Origin: CANMUM01 sp965263365
Lineage (GTDB): Bacteria; Pseudomonadota; Alphaproteobacteria; Rhodobacterales; Rhodobacteraceae
DNA length: 64,000 bases
Reading direction: 5' to 3'
Assembly (NCBI GenBank): GCA_965263365.1
Contig: OZ253672.1
Span: forward strand, 372,001-436,000
Shown: positions 52,892-61,450 of the stretch, one piece after another
Position numbering within the stretch: the first letter of the stretch is position 1
Layout: each line of letters opens with the position of its first letter
Notes under the pieces: model-generated
Database searches by the model: none
Told to the model about the DNA's origin: nothing
What the model saw: the letters and a program-made list of their open reading frames with translations, nothing else
Translations under genes and position numbers: made by a program

Positions 52892-53806
52892 TTATCTATG
52901 CAAGTTTTGGTGAAATGCAAGCGCTATTTCTGCAGCAAGTCTTACATTGTTTTGGACGAGTGCAATATTTGCTTCAAGTGATTTTCCTTTCGTGGAATGA
53001 AATAGTGCGTCAAGTAAAAATGGGGTGACCTCTTTGGACTTAATTCCCTGAGCTTCAGCTTGATCAATTGCGCCTTCAATTATGGGCATAATTTCATTAT
53101 ATGGGATTTCATGTTGAATGGGAATTGGATTGCAGATGAGCAAGCCGCCCTTCATGTTCATTTTCTTCTGCATTTGCATAGTGTTCGCGATTGTTTCCAC
53201 TTGGTCGAATCGTAACGGGGATTTGAGTCCGGATTTTCGCGAGTAAAACGCAGGGAGTTCATCGGATTTATAAGTAATAACGGGGACACCAAGTGTCTCA
53301 AGCATTTCGAGTGTTTTAGGAATATCTAATATCGCTTTTGCGCCAGCGCAAACCACTGTTGTGTTTGTTTGTGCGAGTTCTTGTAAATCGGCAGAAACAT
53401 CAAAGCTCTCTTGGGCGCCGCGATGAACGCCTCCAATTCCGCCAGTGGCGAAAACATCAATACCAACGTGATTTGCTAAAATCATGGTGGCGGCAACCGT
53501 TGTCGCTCCTGTCCCCTTGCTTGCGATGCAATACGCGAGATCTGGGCGAGAAAGCTTGTCCACATTTTCGCGTTGTGAAAAGTCCTCAAGTTGCTCTTGA
53601 TCAAGGCCAATATGAACATTGCCATCAATGACTGCAATAGTCGCGGGCGTGACGCCTTTTTCACGTGATATACGCTCAACGCTTTTGACCATTTCAATGT
53701 TCTTTGGAAATGGCATTCCGTGGGTAATGATTGTACTTTCGAGCGCCAAAATGGGTTTATTTTGATGCTTGGCGTCTTTGACTTCTTTGCTAAAAATAAT
53801 ATTCAT
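52892..53806 (-). CDS. psuG: pseudouridine-5'-phosphate glycosidase
   Basis: A 304-residue PsuG, which splits pseudouridine 5'-phosphate into uracil and ribose 5-phosphate. ALESTIITHGMPFP, GATTVAATMILANHVGIDVFA, GGIGGVHRGA and the late LLICNPIP are family-typical; Lys in GAKAILDIP is in the active-site area. The kinase that makes its substrate lies just upstream on the same strand, 115 bases away, so the pair recycles pseudouridine from RNA decay. Confidence 0.94.
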   Translation of the reverse strand: MNIIFSKEVKDAKHQNKPILALESTIITHGMPFPKNIEMVKSVERISREKGVTPATIAVIDGNVHIGLDQEQLEDFSQRENVDKLSRPDLAYCIASKGTGATTVAATMILANHVGIDVFATGGIGGVHRGAQESFDVSADLQELAQTNTTVVCAGAKAILDIPKTLEMLETLGVPVITYKSDELPAFYSRKSGLKSPLRFDQVETIANTMQMQKKMNMKGGLLICNPIPIQHEIPYNEIMPIIEGAIDQAEAQGIKSKEVTPFLLDALFHSTKGKSLEANIALVQNNVRLAAEIALAFHQNLHR

Positions 53807-53921
53807 TACTTGGTTCTTGCATTAAAATTGCTCGCTAAATTTTAAGGCAGCATACGCCCATGAACTTGAACTTCGGTATGCGTTATTTTTGGAAATTTCA
53901 AGAGAACGACAAGCATAATCT

Positions 53922-54809
53922 TCAGACGTCCAAGTCTTCTTGTGAGATGAAAAGTGCAGTCTTTTCAAGTGCATACTCGAGAGCGATTTGTGGCTCCATA
54001 TTTTTTGAGTTTGCATAGATATGATGAGCGCTTAAAGTATCGCCTGCGCCTGTAAATCTTCGAACTTCAATCTGTGGTGGTCTCGCTGTAAATATTTGTG
54101 ATTGGTTGGCAAATGTTGATGTTTGAGCGCCGTTAGACACGAGCGCTGTCTTAAAACCATTTTCAATCAGTGATATTGCCGCATTTTCTGATTTCGTGTG
54201 ATCTGTGTGACATAGTAAGTTAGCTTCTCTAAGGTTCACATAAAGCGCAGCATCTTTGCGCTTTGCGAAAGGGGCTAGGCGATCAATTTTGCCCGGACTT
54301 GCGGGAACAAGAACCAAATGATGAGCTTGAAAACTTGTATTTGCCAATGCACTCAGTGCGCTTTTTGAAATATTGCCGTCGACGATTAGGGTTTTGTTTT
54401 TAAGCGGATTCTTAATTATAGTCTGAATAATTTCATCACTGACATCTTCAAGAGATTTACAGTCGGCAATGGCCGCGATAAGTCCATTTTGAGCTTCGAC
54501 GCCCATATATATATCGGTCGGGCGGTCACCGCGAACCATGAGGCTCGTATTAACATTATATTCTTTCAGCTTGGCAATTAGGGCATCTCCTAGCGCATCA
54601 AAACCCGCGTAGCCTAAGATTGAAACGTCTTCTCCTAGGTTGGACAGTTTCATCGCGATTGGGCCTGAGACGCCGCCAATCAAACGACGTATGCGGCCCG
54701 GCACATCGTCGTGAAGTTGCATATTTTGATCGGAGCGGCCTAAAATGTCCCAATGGGTGCTGCCCACGGCAATAAATTCGTGATTCTGCATTTGCTTATT
54801 TGGTTTCAT
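53922..54809 (-). CDS. psuK: PfkB family kinase, likely pseudouridine kinase
   Basis: A 295-residue ribokinase-type sugar kinase. FIAVGSTHWDILGRSD and GGVSGPIAMKLSNLGEDVSILG form the substrate end, and the ATP/catalytic motif is RRFTGAGDTLSAHHIYA with the general-base Asp. Position before psuG identifies it as pseudouridine kinase. Typical PfkB pattern GAGD is intact. The start could be MQNHEF six codons later; neither has a clear ribosome binding site. Confidence 0.85.
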   Translation of the reverse strand: MKPNKQMQNHEFIAVGSTHWDILGRSDQNMQLHDDVPGRIRRLIGGVSGPIAMKLSNLGEDVSILGYAGFDALGDALIAKLKEYNVNTSLMVRGDRPTDIYMGVEAQNGLIAAIADCKSLEDVSDEIIQTIIKNPLKNKTLIVDGNISKSALSALANTSFQAHHLVLVPASPGKIDRLAPFAKRKDAALYVNLREANLLCHTDHTKSENAAISLIENGFKTALVSNGAQTSTFANQSQIFTARPPQIEVRRFTGAGDTLSAHHIYANSKNMEPQIALEYALEKTALFISQEDLDV

Positions 54810-54973
54810 TCGTAAGGAAATGGCAAGCGCAAAAAAACGTTGTGTAGATCACCGTATTTTTGTAGCGATTGGACGCTTTGTTGGCAAATTCAATAACATT
54901 TGAGCGGTTGGGGCAGAAACGGATGAGAATTGGGTTTGCATTTGAAGGCGAAGACATTAGCATTTATATAAGA

Positions 54974-54997
54974 TGAGTGTTATATTGAGTGTTATAT
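54974..54997. repeat. tandem 12-base repeat before the DUF3800 gene
   Basis: TGAGTGTTATAT occurs twice in direct succession (54974-54985 and 54986-54997), ending one base before the start codon. It takes the place of a ribosome binding site. It could be an operator for a protein binding one face of the helix, or a slippage product. Confidence 0.75.
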
Positions 54998-54998
54998 A

Positions 54999-55727
54999 AT
55001 GAAGTATTACCTTTATATTGATGAAAGTGACGGTACATCGCCTGATCGCGGCGCGCAAGATTTTCTTACGATTGGTGGCGTGCTGGTCTCAGAGGAAGAT
55101 TTGCCAAAAATCGACGCCGCACATCAGAAAATATTGAAAGAAATCAATGCGTCATCAAAAAACAGGCAATTGATAAATCTTCATTCGGTCAATTTGCGCC
55201 ATGAACATAAGGTCTATCTTTCCAAGAGAATCAATGGGCTCCCCGTCACTGCTTTTTGTGTCGTTTCCAATCGCAAAACTTACAGCAAAAAGGAACTTGT
55301 TAAGATGAATGAGGCTTATGAATATGGCAATGGTGTAAAAACGCCGACACAACACTATCATATCAATTTGAGATTGTTGCTGGAAATGGTAGGCGCATTT
55401 GTCCGAGATGAAAAAATTAAGCCCGAACTTTTGGAAATTATTATTGAAAAAAGTGGTCACTCGGTCGCTGACCTCCAAAGCTATATTCATACCTGCAAAC
55501 GCAAACCAAAAGATAAAAAAGTTGCGCGAGTGCGGCATATTTGGGTCGATAATATACGTGCAGAACCAAAGGGCAGTTCGGCCGGTTTGGATTTTGCCGA
55601 TCATGTGGCACATTCGCTCTATCGAGCTTTCAACCGAGAGCCAAAGAATATGAACATGACAGAAACGCGGTATTTTAACGAGATGAAAAATATATTTGGC
55701 GCGAGAGGGAGACCTATACTAGACTAG
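54999..55727 (+). CDS. DUF3800 domain protein
   Basis: A 242-residue protein matching DUF3800. The opening KYYLYIDESDGTSPDRGAQDF and LTIGGVLVSEEDLP are the family signature (YIDESG-type), and the late GLDFADHVAHSLYRAFN holds conserved Asp and His. The acidic pattern suggests an RNase H-like nuclease fold; many members sit in phage- or defence-related loci. No Shine-Dalgarno site is visible before the ATG. In the same frame after the TAG stop, coding-like sequence continues for 33 codons. Confidence 0.82.
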   Translation: MKYYLYIDESDGTSPDRGAQDFLTIGGVLVSEEDLPKIDAAHQKILKEINASSKNRQLINLHSVNLRHEHKVYLSKRINGLPVTAFCVVSNRKTYSKKELVKMNEAYEYGNGVKTPTQHYHINLRLLLEMVGAFVRDEKIKPELLEIIIEKSGHSVADLQSYIHTCKRKPKDKKVARVRHIWVDNIRAEPKGSSAGLDFADHVAHSLYRAFNREPKNMNMTETRYFNEMKNIFGARGRPILD

Positions 55728-55829
55728 GTGTATCCTGATGTAGATGGGGTGCTCAATTTATACAAAGAACGTCAAATACCGTTTGCAAAAGAAGATAGAG
55801 AATTTATTTTCGCGATCGAAAATGAGTGA
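55728..55829 (+). other. in-frame coding-like extension after the DUF3800 stop
   Basis: Directly after the TAG at 55725-55727 the frame is open for 33 codons from a GTG (VYPDVDGVLNLYKERQ...) to TGA at 55827-55829. The composition looks like protein rather than intergenic DNA. Either the DUF3800 gene has gained an early stop, or this is the tail of another lost gene. Confidence 0.4.
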
Positions 55830-55985
55830 AGTACAGAAGTCTATAAATGCTACCCCGTCTTGCAATCACCATCAGAATCGTCTATACGCGCGAGCGTGTT
55901 GGCATGAGTTAACATAAATTCACAGGACTTTGGTTTCCAGTTGATAAAACTCCCAAGGTCCGAGGCTATAAACTGGAGATAAATT

Positions 55986-56789
55986 ATGGCATTACCTGAC
56001 GTTTCTTTACGCCAGCTTTTAGAAGCAGGCGTTCACTTTGGGCACCAGACAAAGCGCTGGAATCCAAAAATGCAACCGTTCATATACGGCAGCCGCAATG
56101 GCATTCATATTTTTGATTTAACGCAAACGGTTGAACTTCTTGATCAAGCGTTAATTTCTGTTCACAACACAGTTAAATCTGGTGGTAAAGTTCTTTTCGT
56201 GGGTACGAAGCGCCAAGCGCAAAAGCCAATCGCAGAAGCTGCAGAAAAATGTGCGCAATATTACGTGAATGTGCGCTGGCTTGGTGGAATGTTGACGAAC
56301 TGGAAGACGGTTTCAAATTCGATCTCGCGCTTGAAAGAAATTGACGAGGTTCTCGGTAACGGCGGCGCAGGATTGACCAAGAAAGAGCGTCTGAATCTTG
56401 AGCGCCAACAAGGCAAGCTGACAGCGGCACTTGGTGGTATTCGTGAAATGGGCGGCGCGCCAGATTTGATTGTTGTCATTGATACAAACAAAGAAAGCCT
56501 TGCGATCGCCGAAGCCAAAAAACTCGGTATTCCCGTTGTCGCCATTGTTGATAGTAATTCAAATCCTGATGGGATTGATTATCCGGTTCCGGGCAATGAT
56601 GATGCTGGACGTGCGGTTCAATTGTATTGTGAATTATTTTCACGTGCTGCGATTGATGGCATGGCTGAGCAATTGTCTGCTGCGGGCATTGATGTTGGTG
56701 AAAATATCGACGGGCTTGAAGAAGATTTAAGCGAAGTTGAAGCTCCAGCCGAAGATGTAGCTTCAGAAGGTGCGGCTGAAGAAGCATAA
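55986..56789 (+). CDS. rpsB: 30S ribosomal protein S2
   Basis: A 267-residue S2. The conserved VSLRQLLEAGVHFGHQTKRWNPKM opening, FVGTKRQAQ, WLGGMLTNWKTV and GIPVVAIVDSNSNPDGIDYPVPGNDDA are all present. The C-terminal tail from about 235 is acidic and Ala-rich (EDLSEVEAPAEDVASEGAAEEA), as in other alphaproteobacteria. GGAG precedes the ATG. It is followed by a hairpin and tsf, the usual pair. Confidence 0.98.
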   Translation: MALPDVSLRQLLEAGVHFGHQTKRWNPKMQPFIYGSRNGIHIFDLTQTVELLDQALISVHNTVKSGGKVLFVGTKRQAQKPIAEAAEKCAQYYVNVRWLGGMLTNWKTVSNSISRLKEIDEVLGNGGAGLTKKERLNLERQQGKLTAALGGIREMGGAPDLIVVIDTNKESLAIAEAKKLGIPVVAIVDSNSNPDGIDYPVPGNDDAGRAVQLYCELFSRAAIDGMAEQLSAAGIDVGENIDGLEEDLSEVEAPAEDVASEGAAEEA

Positions 56790-56800
56790 AACAAGAATGC

Positions 56801-56826
56801 AAAAGGTCGCTTTTGCGGCCTTTTTT
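56801..56826 (+). terminator. terminator-like hairpin between rpsB and tsf
   Basis: AAAAGGTCGC at 56801-56810 pairs with GCGGCCTTTT at 56815-56824 (one U-G) around TTTT, and the T-run continues to 56826. As tsf follows only 40 bases later, it probably acts as a partial terminator that sets the S2:EF-Ts ratio. Confidence 0.75.
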
Positions 56827-56864
56827 GATTGATTTAAATTAACTGTAAACTCAAGGAGAATGAT

Positions 56865-57743
56865 ATGAGTGTAACAGCAGCAATGGTTAAAGAATTGCGT
56901 GAAATTTCCGGCGCAGGAATGATGGATGCTAAGAAAGCATTGGTTGAAAACAATGGTGATATAGAAGCAGCTATGGATTGGCTTCGCACAAAAGGTTTGG
57001 CGAAAGCTGCAAAAAAATCTGGACGTGTTGCGGCCGAAGGTCTTGTGGGTATAGCTATTGATGGTGGTGTAGGGGTTGCTGTTGAAATCAACTCTGAAAC
57101 GGATTTTGTGGCAAAAAATGCTGAATTCCAAACAATGGTTCGTGATATCACGAAAGCAGCTCTTGGTGCGAAAGATGTTGAAGAACTTAAGGCCGCAGAT
57201 TGCGGTGGTCAGCCTGTTTCTGAGCTTGTAACGGATAAAGTTGCGACAATTGGTGAGAACATGAACGTACGTCGTATGGTTCGTGTGGAGGGCGACAGTG
57301 TTGCGAGCTATATTCATACTTCGGCTGCTGATGATATGGGTCGAATTGGCGTGCTTGTTGCTTTTAAGGGTGCTGACAATGGGATTGGCAAACAAATCGG
57401 CATGCATATTGCTGCGATGAATCCAGCTGCCCTTGACGAAGCCTCAATGGATCCTGCTTTAGTTGAACGTGAACGTGCGGTTCTTATTGAGCAAGCTCGT
57501 GAAAGTGGTAAGCCAGAGAATGTTATTGAGAAAATGATTGAAGGCCGCATCAAGAAGTTTTTTGCTGAATCAACTTTGATTAATCAGGCTTTTGCGATCA
57601 ATCCAGATGTCACTGTTGGTCAAGCTGCTAAAGATGCAGGTGTGGAAATTCTTTCTTACACTCGTGTTGAAGTCGGAGATGGCATTGAAAAAGTTGAAGA
57701 AGATTTTGCTGCGGAAGTGGCAAAAACAATGAGCGGCGCTTAA
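56865..57743 (+). CDS. tsf: elongation factor Ts
   Basis: A 292-residue EF-Ts, which recharges EF-Tu with GTP. The N-terminal UBA-like domain reads MVKELREISGAGMMDAKKAL, followed by WLRTKGLAKAAKKSGR and the core EINSETDFVAKN. HIAAMNPAALDEASMDP and GRIKKFFAESTLINQAF come later. AAGGAG precedes the ATG. A strong terminator follows. Confidence 0.98.
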   Translation: MSVTAAMVKELREISGAGMMDAKKALVENNGDIEAAMDWLRTKGLAKAAKKSGRVAAEGLVGIAIDGGVGVAVEINSETDFVAKNAEFQTMVRDITKAALGAKDVEELKAADCGGQPVSELVTDKVATIGENMNVRRMVRVEGDSVASYIHTSAADDMGRIGVLVAFKGADNGIGKQIGMHIAAMNPAALDEASMDPALVERERAVLIEQARESGKPENVIEKMIEGRIKKFFAESTLINQAFAINPDVTVGQAAKDAGVEILSYTRVEVGDGIEKVEEDFAAEVAKTMSGA

Positions 57744-57767
57744 GTCCGAACTTAACTTCAATAAAAT

Positions 57768-57797
57768 AAAGCGATGCCGTTTTGCATCGCTTTTTTA
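57768..57797 (+). terminator. strong intrinsic terminator after tsf, likely bidirectional
   Basis: GCGATGC at 57771-57777 pairs with GCATCGC at 57784-57790, with A residues before and TTTTTT after. On the minus strand the run TTTATTTTATT follows the same stem, so it can also end the convergent MFS gene. Confidence 0.92.
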
Positions 57798-57813
57798 TTC
57801 GCGTTAAATCTGT

Positions 57814-59025
57814 TTAGATTGACTTTTGTGAGGCCTTATGAAGCAGTAAACCACCAATAATCATTGCAATGATAAGGATAGTCAGCAAAGCATAGGAAAC
57901 GAGATTCCAACCGCCTTGAGAGCCGTCTCCGAAATAATTCATAAGCAGACCTGAGGACAAAGAGGCAATCGCTACAAAGCACCACATTGTTGTATCATTA
58001 AATTCTTGGAGTCTTTGGGCGAGTTTTGGGTCTTCGACATGTTTTGCTAATAAAGCGGTTCCACCAATGAAACTAAAGTTCCACCCGATACCAAGTAAAA
58101 CAAGTGCAACATAAAAATTCGCAAGCTCTATGCCGATAAGTGCAGCAACTCCAGCGAATAATAAGATAACCAATCCAGAAAATGTAACCCGTTCAATCCC
58201 GAAGCGAGATATCAATTCCCCAGTGATAAAGCTCGGCGCAAACATTGCTACGACATGCATGCTGACGATCGCGGCGCTATCCTCGCGCGTAAAACCACAT
58301 CCTTCAACCGCAAGGGGTGTCGAAGTCATCATTAGGTTCATCATCGCGTAAGACGTGATTGAAATGAGGATCGCAGCTTGAATTTTAGGATATCTCAGTA
58401 GAGGCCAGATATTTGGTCGTGTCACATCCACACTATCTTTAGGCAAGGGCAGTTTTAGCGCTAAGTATGAGGCGGTTAAAACGAGTGCGATCACAGCCAT
58501 TATAAGATACGGCAGCTCCATATTGGGTACAGAGAATTGGCCAGCTAACCTTGGACCAATAACGCCAGCAGCGAGGCCGCCTAAGATCGAAAGGGAGATG
58601 GCGCGCGCGCGAAAATTTGATGTGGCCATGTCGATTGCCGCGAATCTAAAAAAACCTTGAGCCGACATAAAAAAGCCGATCAGAAGCGCCCCAATATTTA
58701 AACCGACGAAATTGCCTGTAGTGATACTGAAGGCGCAAAGTGCGCAGCCAATTACAGACATCAGAGTTGCGAAGATAAAGGCAATAGGTCTTCCGTACTT
58801 AATGAAATTACGTGCATGAATAGGGGTTGAGAGCATGCCCCCTATGATTGTCATCGAAATAGGTAGCGTCGCGAGCCAATCTACGGGAGCGATGTTCTTA
58901 CCAGCTAAGCCGCCTAGTAAAAAGTGCACGGGTATCATACAGCCAATCGTCGCTTGAATAAAAATCAAAATTGCGACGTTGCGCTTAGCGATTGTGTCAT
59001 TGGGAGATATATAATTTTCAGACAT
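57814..59025 (-). CDS. major facilitator superfamily transporter
   Basis: A 403-residue, 12-helix MFS transporter. Helices start with VAILIFIQATIGCMIPVHFLLGG. The loop 2-3 signature is degenerate (ARNFIKYGRPIAF), and RARAISLSILGGLAAGVIGPRLAG is helix 5 of the drug-exporter type. The central loop is short. The substrate is unknown. It converges on tsf and shares its terminator. Confidence 0.82.
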   Translation of the reverse strand: MSENYISPNDTIAKRNVAILIFIQATIGCMIPVHFLLGGLAGKNIAPVDWLATLPISMTIIGGMLSTPIHARNFIKYGRPIAFIFATLMSVIGCALCAFSITTGNFVGLNIGALLIGFFMSAQGFFRFAAIDMATSNFRARAISLSILGGLAAGVIGPRLAGQFSVPNMELPYLIMAVIALVLTASYLALKLPLPKDSVDVTRPNIWPLLRYPKIQAAILISITSYAMMNLMMTSTPLAVEGCGFTREDSAAIVSMHVVAMFAPSFITGELISRFGIERVTFSGLVILLFAGVAALIGIELANFYVALVLLGIGWNFSFIGGTALLAKHVEDPKLAQRLQEFNDTTMWCFVAIASLSSGLLMNYFGDGSQGGWNLVSYALLTILIIAMIIGGLLLHKASQKSI

Positions 59026-59130
59026 AGTGTTTACTTGAACCTTTCTCGCATCTTGTACAAGATGAATCCTTCTACTTTAGTTATTTATTTGTTTTGTTGC
59101 TTGAGTTTTACCTTTGGTAAATTTTACATT

Positions 59131-59238
59131 TTATGGGTAATCCAAGATGCAACGCCGTACAAAATACGAAGTCATTTCGAATTCACGTGCACAGCCATCA
59201 ACGGTAATGATTTGCCCTAGAATATAGAAAACAGCCGC
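59131..59238 (-). pseudogene. C-terminal remnant of a short-chain dehydrogenase
   Basis: On the minus strand a 35-codon open stretch reads AAVFYILGQIITVDGCARE..., matching the G-Q-x-I/L-x-V-D-G-G end of SDR enzymes. It ends at a TAA at 59131. Upstream the frame is interrupted by a stop at 59239 and no dinucleotide-binding part is found. It lies in the 395-base stretch before the hypothetical gene at 59421, which holds nothing else I can support. Confidence 0.6.
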
Positions 59239-59420
59239 TTACCTTGGCATCAAACACGAGAAGCTTTGCGGTAAGTTGAACACAGGCCAAATTACCACCA
59301 TGTGCGTTGATAATTGCGATAATTGCTGGTTTTTTGATATGGTCGATTTGGCTGGGTTTGAGAGTGGTTGATCTGTATTATTTTGGATCACGTAAGGATA
59401 TAATACCCTTGGAAGAAAAC

Positions 59421-59822
59421 TTATACCTGATCATCATTACCTTCAATGTCACTATCTACATTACCACGATTCTGTCGGAATTCGATTCGTTCAACGAACC
59501 GTTCGATCATGTGCGGCAGCTCCATAAGCATCATGTGCAAATGCTTGCTGTCATTCATCATCATTTCTGCAAAGTGACTTCTGGTCATGTACTTCAGTGT
59601 GCGCCTGAGATCACTGGCGACACTCTTCGCTTGTTGCGGCGATGCATTTTTTAGTTCTCTATGCGCTTCTACAAGAATTTCAGAGATCCAAGGCATTGTA
59701 TCCCGAAAAAGACCTGCGACCATGAGTAGCCCATAGCCACCGTTTCGAGCTTCTTTGGACATCATAAGTATTTCGTCCATCATCACCGGATGTAATTTTC
59801 GAAACCTTGAGTTGGAAGGCAT
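59421..59822 (-). CDS. hypothetical helical protein
   Basis: A 133-residue protein of no recognised family. It is predicted mostly helical, Met-rich in stretches (EILMMSKEARNGGYGLLMVAG, HFAEMMMNDSKHLHMMLMELP) and ends in an acidic tail. It starts 10 bases after the transposase remnant on the same strand, with GGGGG eight bases before the ATG. A 115-codon frame on the opposite strand overlaps it but looks like a shadow. The surroundings are decayed, so it may itself be a remnant. Confidence 0.5.
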   Translation of the reverse strand: MPSNSRFRKLHPVMMDEILMMSKEARNGGYGLLMVAGLFRDTMPWISEILVEAHRELKNASPQQAKSVASDLRRTLKYMTRSHFAEMMMNDSKHLHMMLMELPHMIERFVERIEFRQNRGNVDSDIEGNDDQV

Positions 59823-59832
59823 ATCAAGCCCC

Positions 59833-60262
59833 CTATGTTTGGTCCAATATTAGGGCCGTAGTTTTTAGGGTCGTAGTTTCTGGTATTTGCGGCCGCATAT
59901 TCAGCGCCTGATGCGCTCTTATGTGATTGTGTTCTTTGACCCAACAGTTGATCCTCGCTTGCGCTTGTTTTGTGATTTGGAACCAGTTCGCGTTTAAGAT
60001 TTCATTGCGCAATGTTCCGTTGAACCTTTCATTATATCTCAATCGTCATATCCCAATCGTCGCGAAAACGGTCCCCCAGATCGTTTTCTGATCCTCTTCA
60101 TATCCCAAGGCGGTCCTGGATAGATGTGAATTGGCTCGATGTCGGCCCGTTTGAGCCAGGTTTGGAATATTTCCGAGACGAACTCATGCCCATTATCGGA
60201 ACGTATATATACTGGTATATACTGGCTTTCCATGTTGAATAATCAGCGGATAAAGCGCCTTC
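59833..60262 (-). pseudogene. IS3-type transposase remnant (integrase core)
   Basis: Two overlapping fragments make up the C-terminal half of a DDE transposase (OrfB type): ...IIQHGKPVY, then IRSDNGHEFVSEIFQTWLK, then RYNERFNGTLRNEILN and CWVKEHNHIRAHQALNMRP. The second Asp (SDNG) and the final Glu region survive. The frame is broken between PPW and YNERFNG by an insertion with near-repeats of CGATTGGGATATGA, and a 10-base duplication (CAGTATATAC) disturbs the part before IRSDNG. The N-terminal half is gone. Confidence 0.8.
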
Positions 60263-60420
60263 TGGGCTCCGCCCGTTTGTTCGCTCAAATCATCCACTGG
60301 ATCATTCATCACTTCGTGATCCGCTCCAAACCCTCACCATATCTTTTCAGGGCCATAATCGTCCTCCAAATTTAACAGAGTTGTAAAAAATTAATGGATC
60401 AGTTCTAAGGGACAAGGACA
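60263..60420 (-). mobile_element. possible leftover end of the same insertion sequence
   Basis: Read on the minus strand, a leader with GGAGGACGATT and an ATG (about 60352) opens a short frame MALKRYGEGLERITK that stops quickly, then runs into the transposase remnant. This looks like the 5' end of the element joined to its 3' part by internal deletion. No matching terminal inverted repeats were found, so the boundaries are guesses. Confidence 0.35.
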
Positions 60421-60471
60421 GTTTTCAAAGTGACTTTAAGAAATGTCTGAGAATAGACTTAAGGGAAAACA

Positions 60472-60816
60472 TTGGAACATTTAAAACGAATTTGTGACAC
60501 CTTTGATAAAGGTTACTTGATACGTGCTTATATAATCGGGGCTGTTCTATCTGCGTTGCTTTTCTATCAGATTTCGAAACAAACATCCCCATCAATATTG
60601 TCGTACATTTACAATGTTGCATGCTTCCTATTTTTCCCATTTGCAAAATTGGTGTGGGACACCATAAAGTCAACAATATTGGGGACAACGGTTATCGTGT
60701 CATCTACATTTTTTATTTATGTAGCGAAGCTGCTTTTGAATTTAGTTCTTTTTGGACTTTCGCCCTTTATCGCACCCCTCGCGATAGTTTACTTGTGGTA
60801 TCTTAGTCGCGACTAA
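60472..60816 (+). CDS. small hypothetical membrane protein
   Basis: A 114-residue protein with three membrane segments (about 18-37, 44-62 and 75-108) and no family I recognise. The start is TTG at 60472 with AAGGGA seven bases upstream; no suitable ATG exists. It is an orphan between the IS remnant and a decayed stretch, so it may be a recent acquisition or a relic. Confidence 0.5.
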   Translation: MEHLKRICDTFDKGYLIRAYIIGAVLSALLFYQISKQTSPSILSYIYNVACFLFFPFAKLVWDTIKSTILGTTVIVSSTFFIYVAKLLLNLVLFGLSPFIAPLAIVYLWYLSRD

Positions 60817-60871
60817 TTAGCGTGATAAAATCATATTCGCACATCGCTTAATGCAACACAGGGGCGCAACA

Positions 60872-61060
60872 TTATTCATTTATACCCTTGCCCACCAAAA
60901 TCTTGCGAATGTATTTTTCAATGCGCAGCGTGCGTGTTCCCGATTGTTTGGCACCCGCAAAATGAAGCGCATATCCGCGCCTCGCAAATATAAATCAATT
61001 TCGACAATCGCTTTGTCGTTAAATGTGAGTTTATTCACGGGGTCAATGCGGTCAAGTTTT
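60872..61060 (-). pseudogene. possible YdeI/OmpD-associated family remnant
   Basis: The minus strand has a 35-codon stretch ending at 60872 that reads GYALHFAGAKQSGTRTLRIE then KYIRKILVGKG. This resembles the C-terminal EEAKxxxTRxRRIEK..xMLxxGK of YdeI-like proteins. Further upstream another frame (IDPVNKLTFNDKAIVEIDLY) looks coding, so one or more frameshifts separate them. The match is short and the call tentative. The 310 bases between the membrane gene and ferredoxin hold nothing else. Confidence 0.35.
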
Positions 61061-61126
61061 TTCTAAAGACTGCTAGAAATCTTCCCAAAAACGGACTATC
61101 TAGTTGAAAACGAAATTGAGGAACTC

Positions 61127-61450
61127 ATGCCAAAGATTACATATATTGAACATAGCGGAAAAAAACACGAAGTTGATGTCCCTGTTGGGCACACGGTAAT
61201 GGAGGGTGCTCGAGATAATGGGATTCCAGGAATTGAAGCGGATTGTGGTGGCGCATGCGCATGCTCAACTTGTCATGTTTACGTAGACGCGGCGTGGGTT
61301 AGTAAATTGCCAACTATTGATGCGATGGAAGCGGATATGTTGGACTTTGCTTTTGAACCCGATGCCGAAAAATCTCGCCTTACCTGTCAGTTGCAAGTTA
61401 CTGAAGAGCTTGATGGTCTGGTTGTTCAAATGCCTGAGCGCCAAATTTAA
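61127..61450 (+). CDS. 2Fe-2S ferredoxin, adrenodoxin type
   Basis: A 107-residue ferredoxin. Cluster ligands are Cys40, Cys46 and Cys49 (DCGGACACSTCHVYV) and the Cys in RLTCQLQ. The C-x5-C-x2-C spacing and the acidic helix after TIDAMEADMLDFAFEP are those of adrenodoxin/putidaredoxin-type ferredoxins, which donate electrons to P450s or serve iron-sulphur assembly. GAGGAA precedes the ATG. Its stop overlaps the xseA start (TAATG). Confidence 0.93.
   Translation: MPKITYIEHSGKKHEVDVPVGHTVMEGARDNGIPGIEADCGGACACSTCHVYVDAAWVSKLPTIDAMEADMLDFAFEPDAEKSRLTCQLQVTEELDGLVVQMPERQI

Noticed and set aside
53822..54016. Frame overlapping and extending past the psuK end
   Set aside because: It is mostly an alternate frame of psuK. 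The 30 codons beyond psuK look faintly coding, but I cannot tie them to a family or show a frameshift.
59307..59654. 115-codon plus-strand frame with a hydrophobic start
   Set aside because: Two thirds of it is antisense to the 59421-59822 frame and gives a low-complexity His/Leu product; the minus-strand frame has better composition and a ribosome binding site.
60851..61066. 71-codon plus-strand frame before ferredoxin
   Set aside because: It has no ribosome site and lies antisense to the better-supported YdeI-like remnant.
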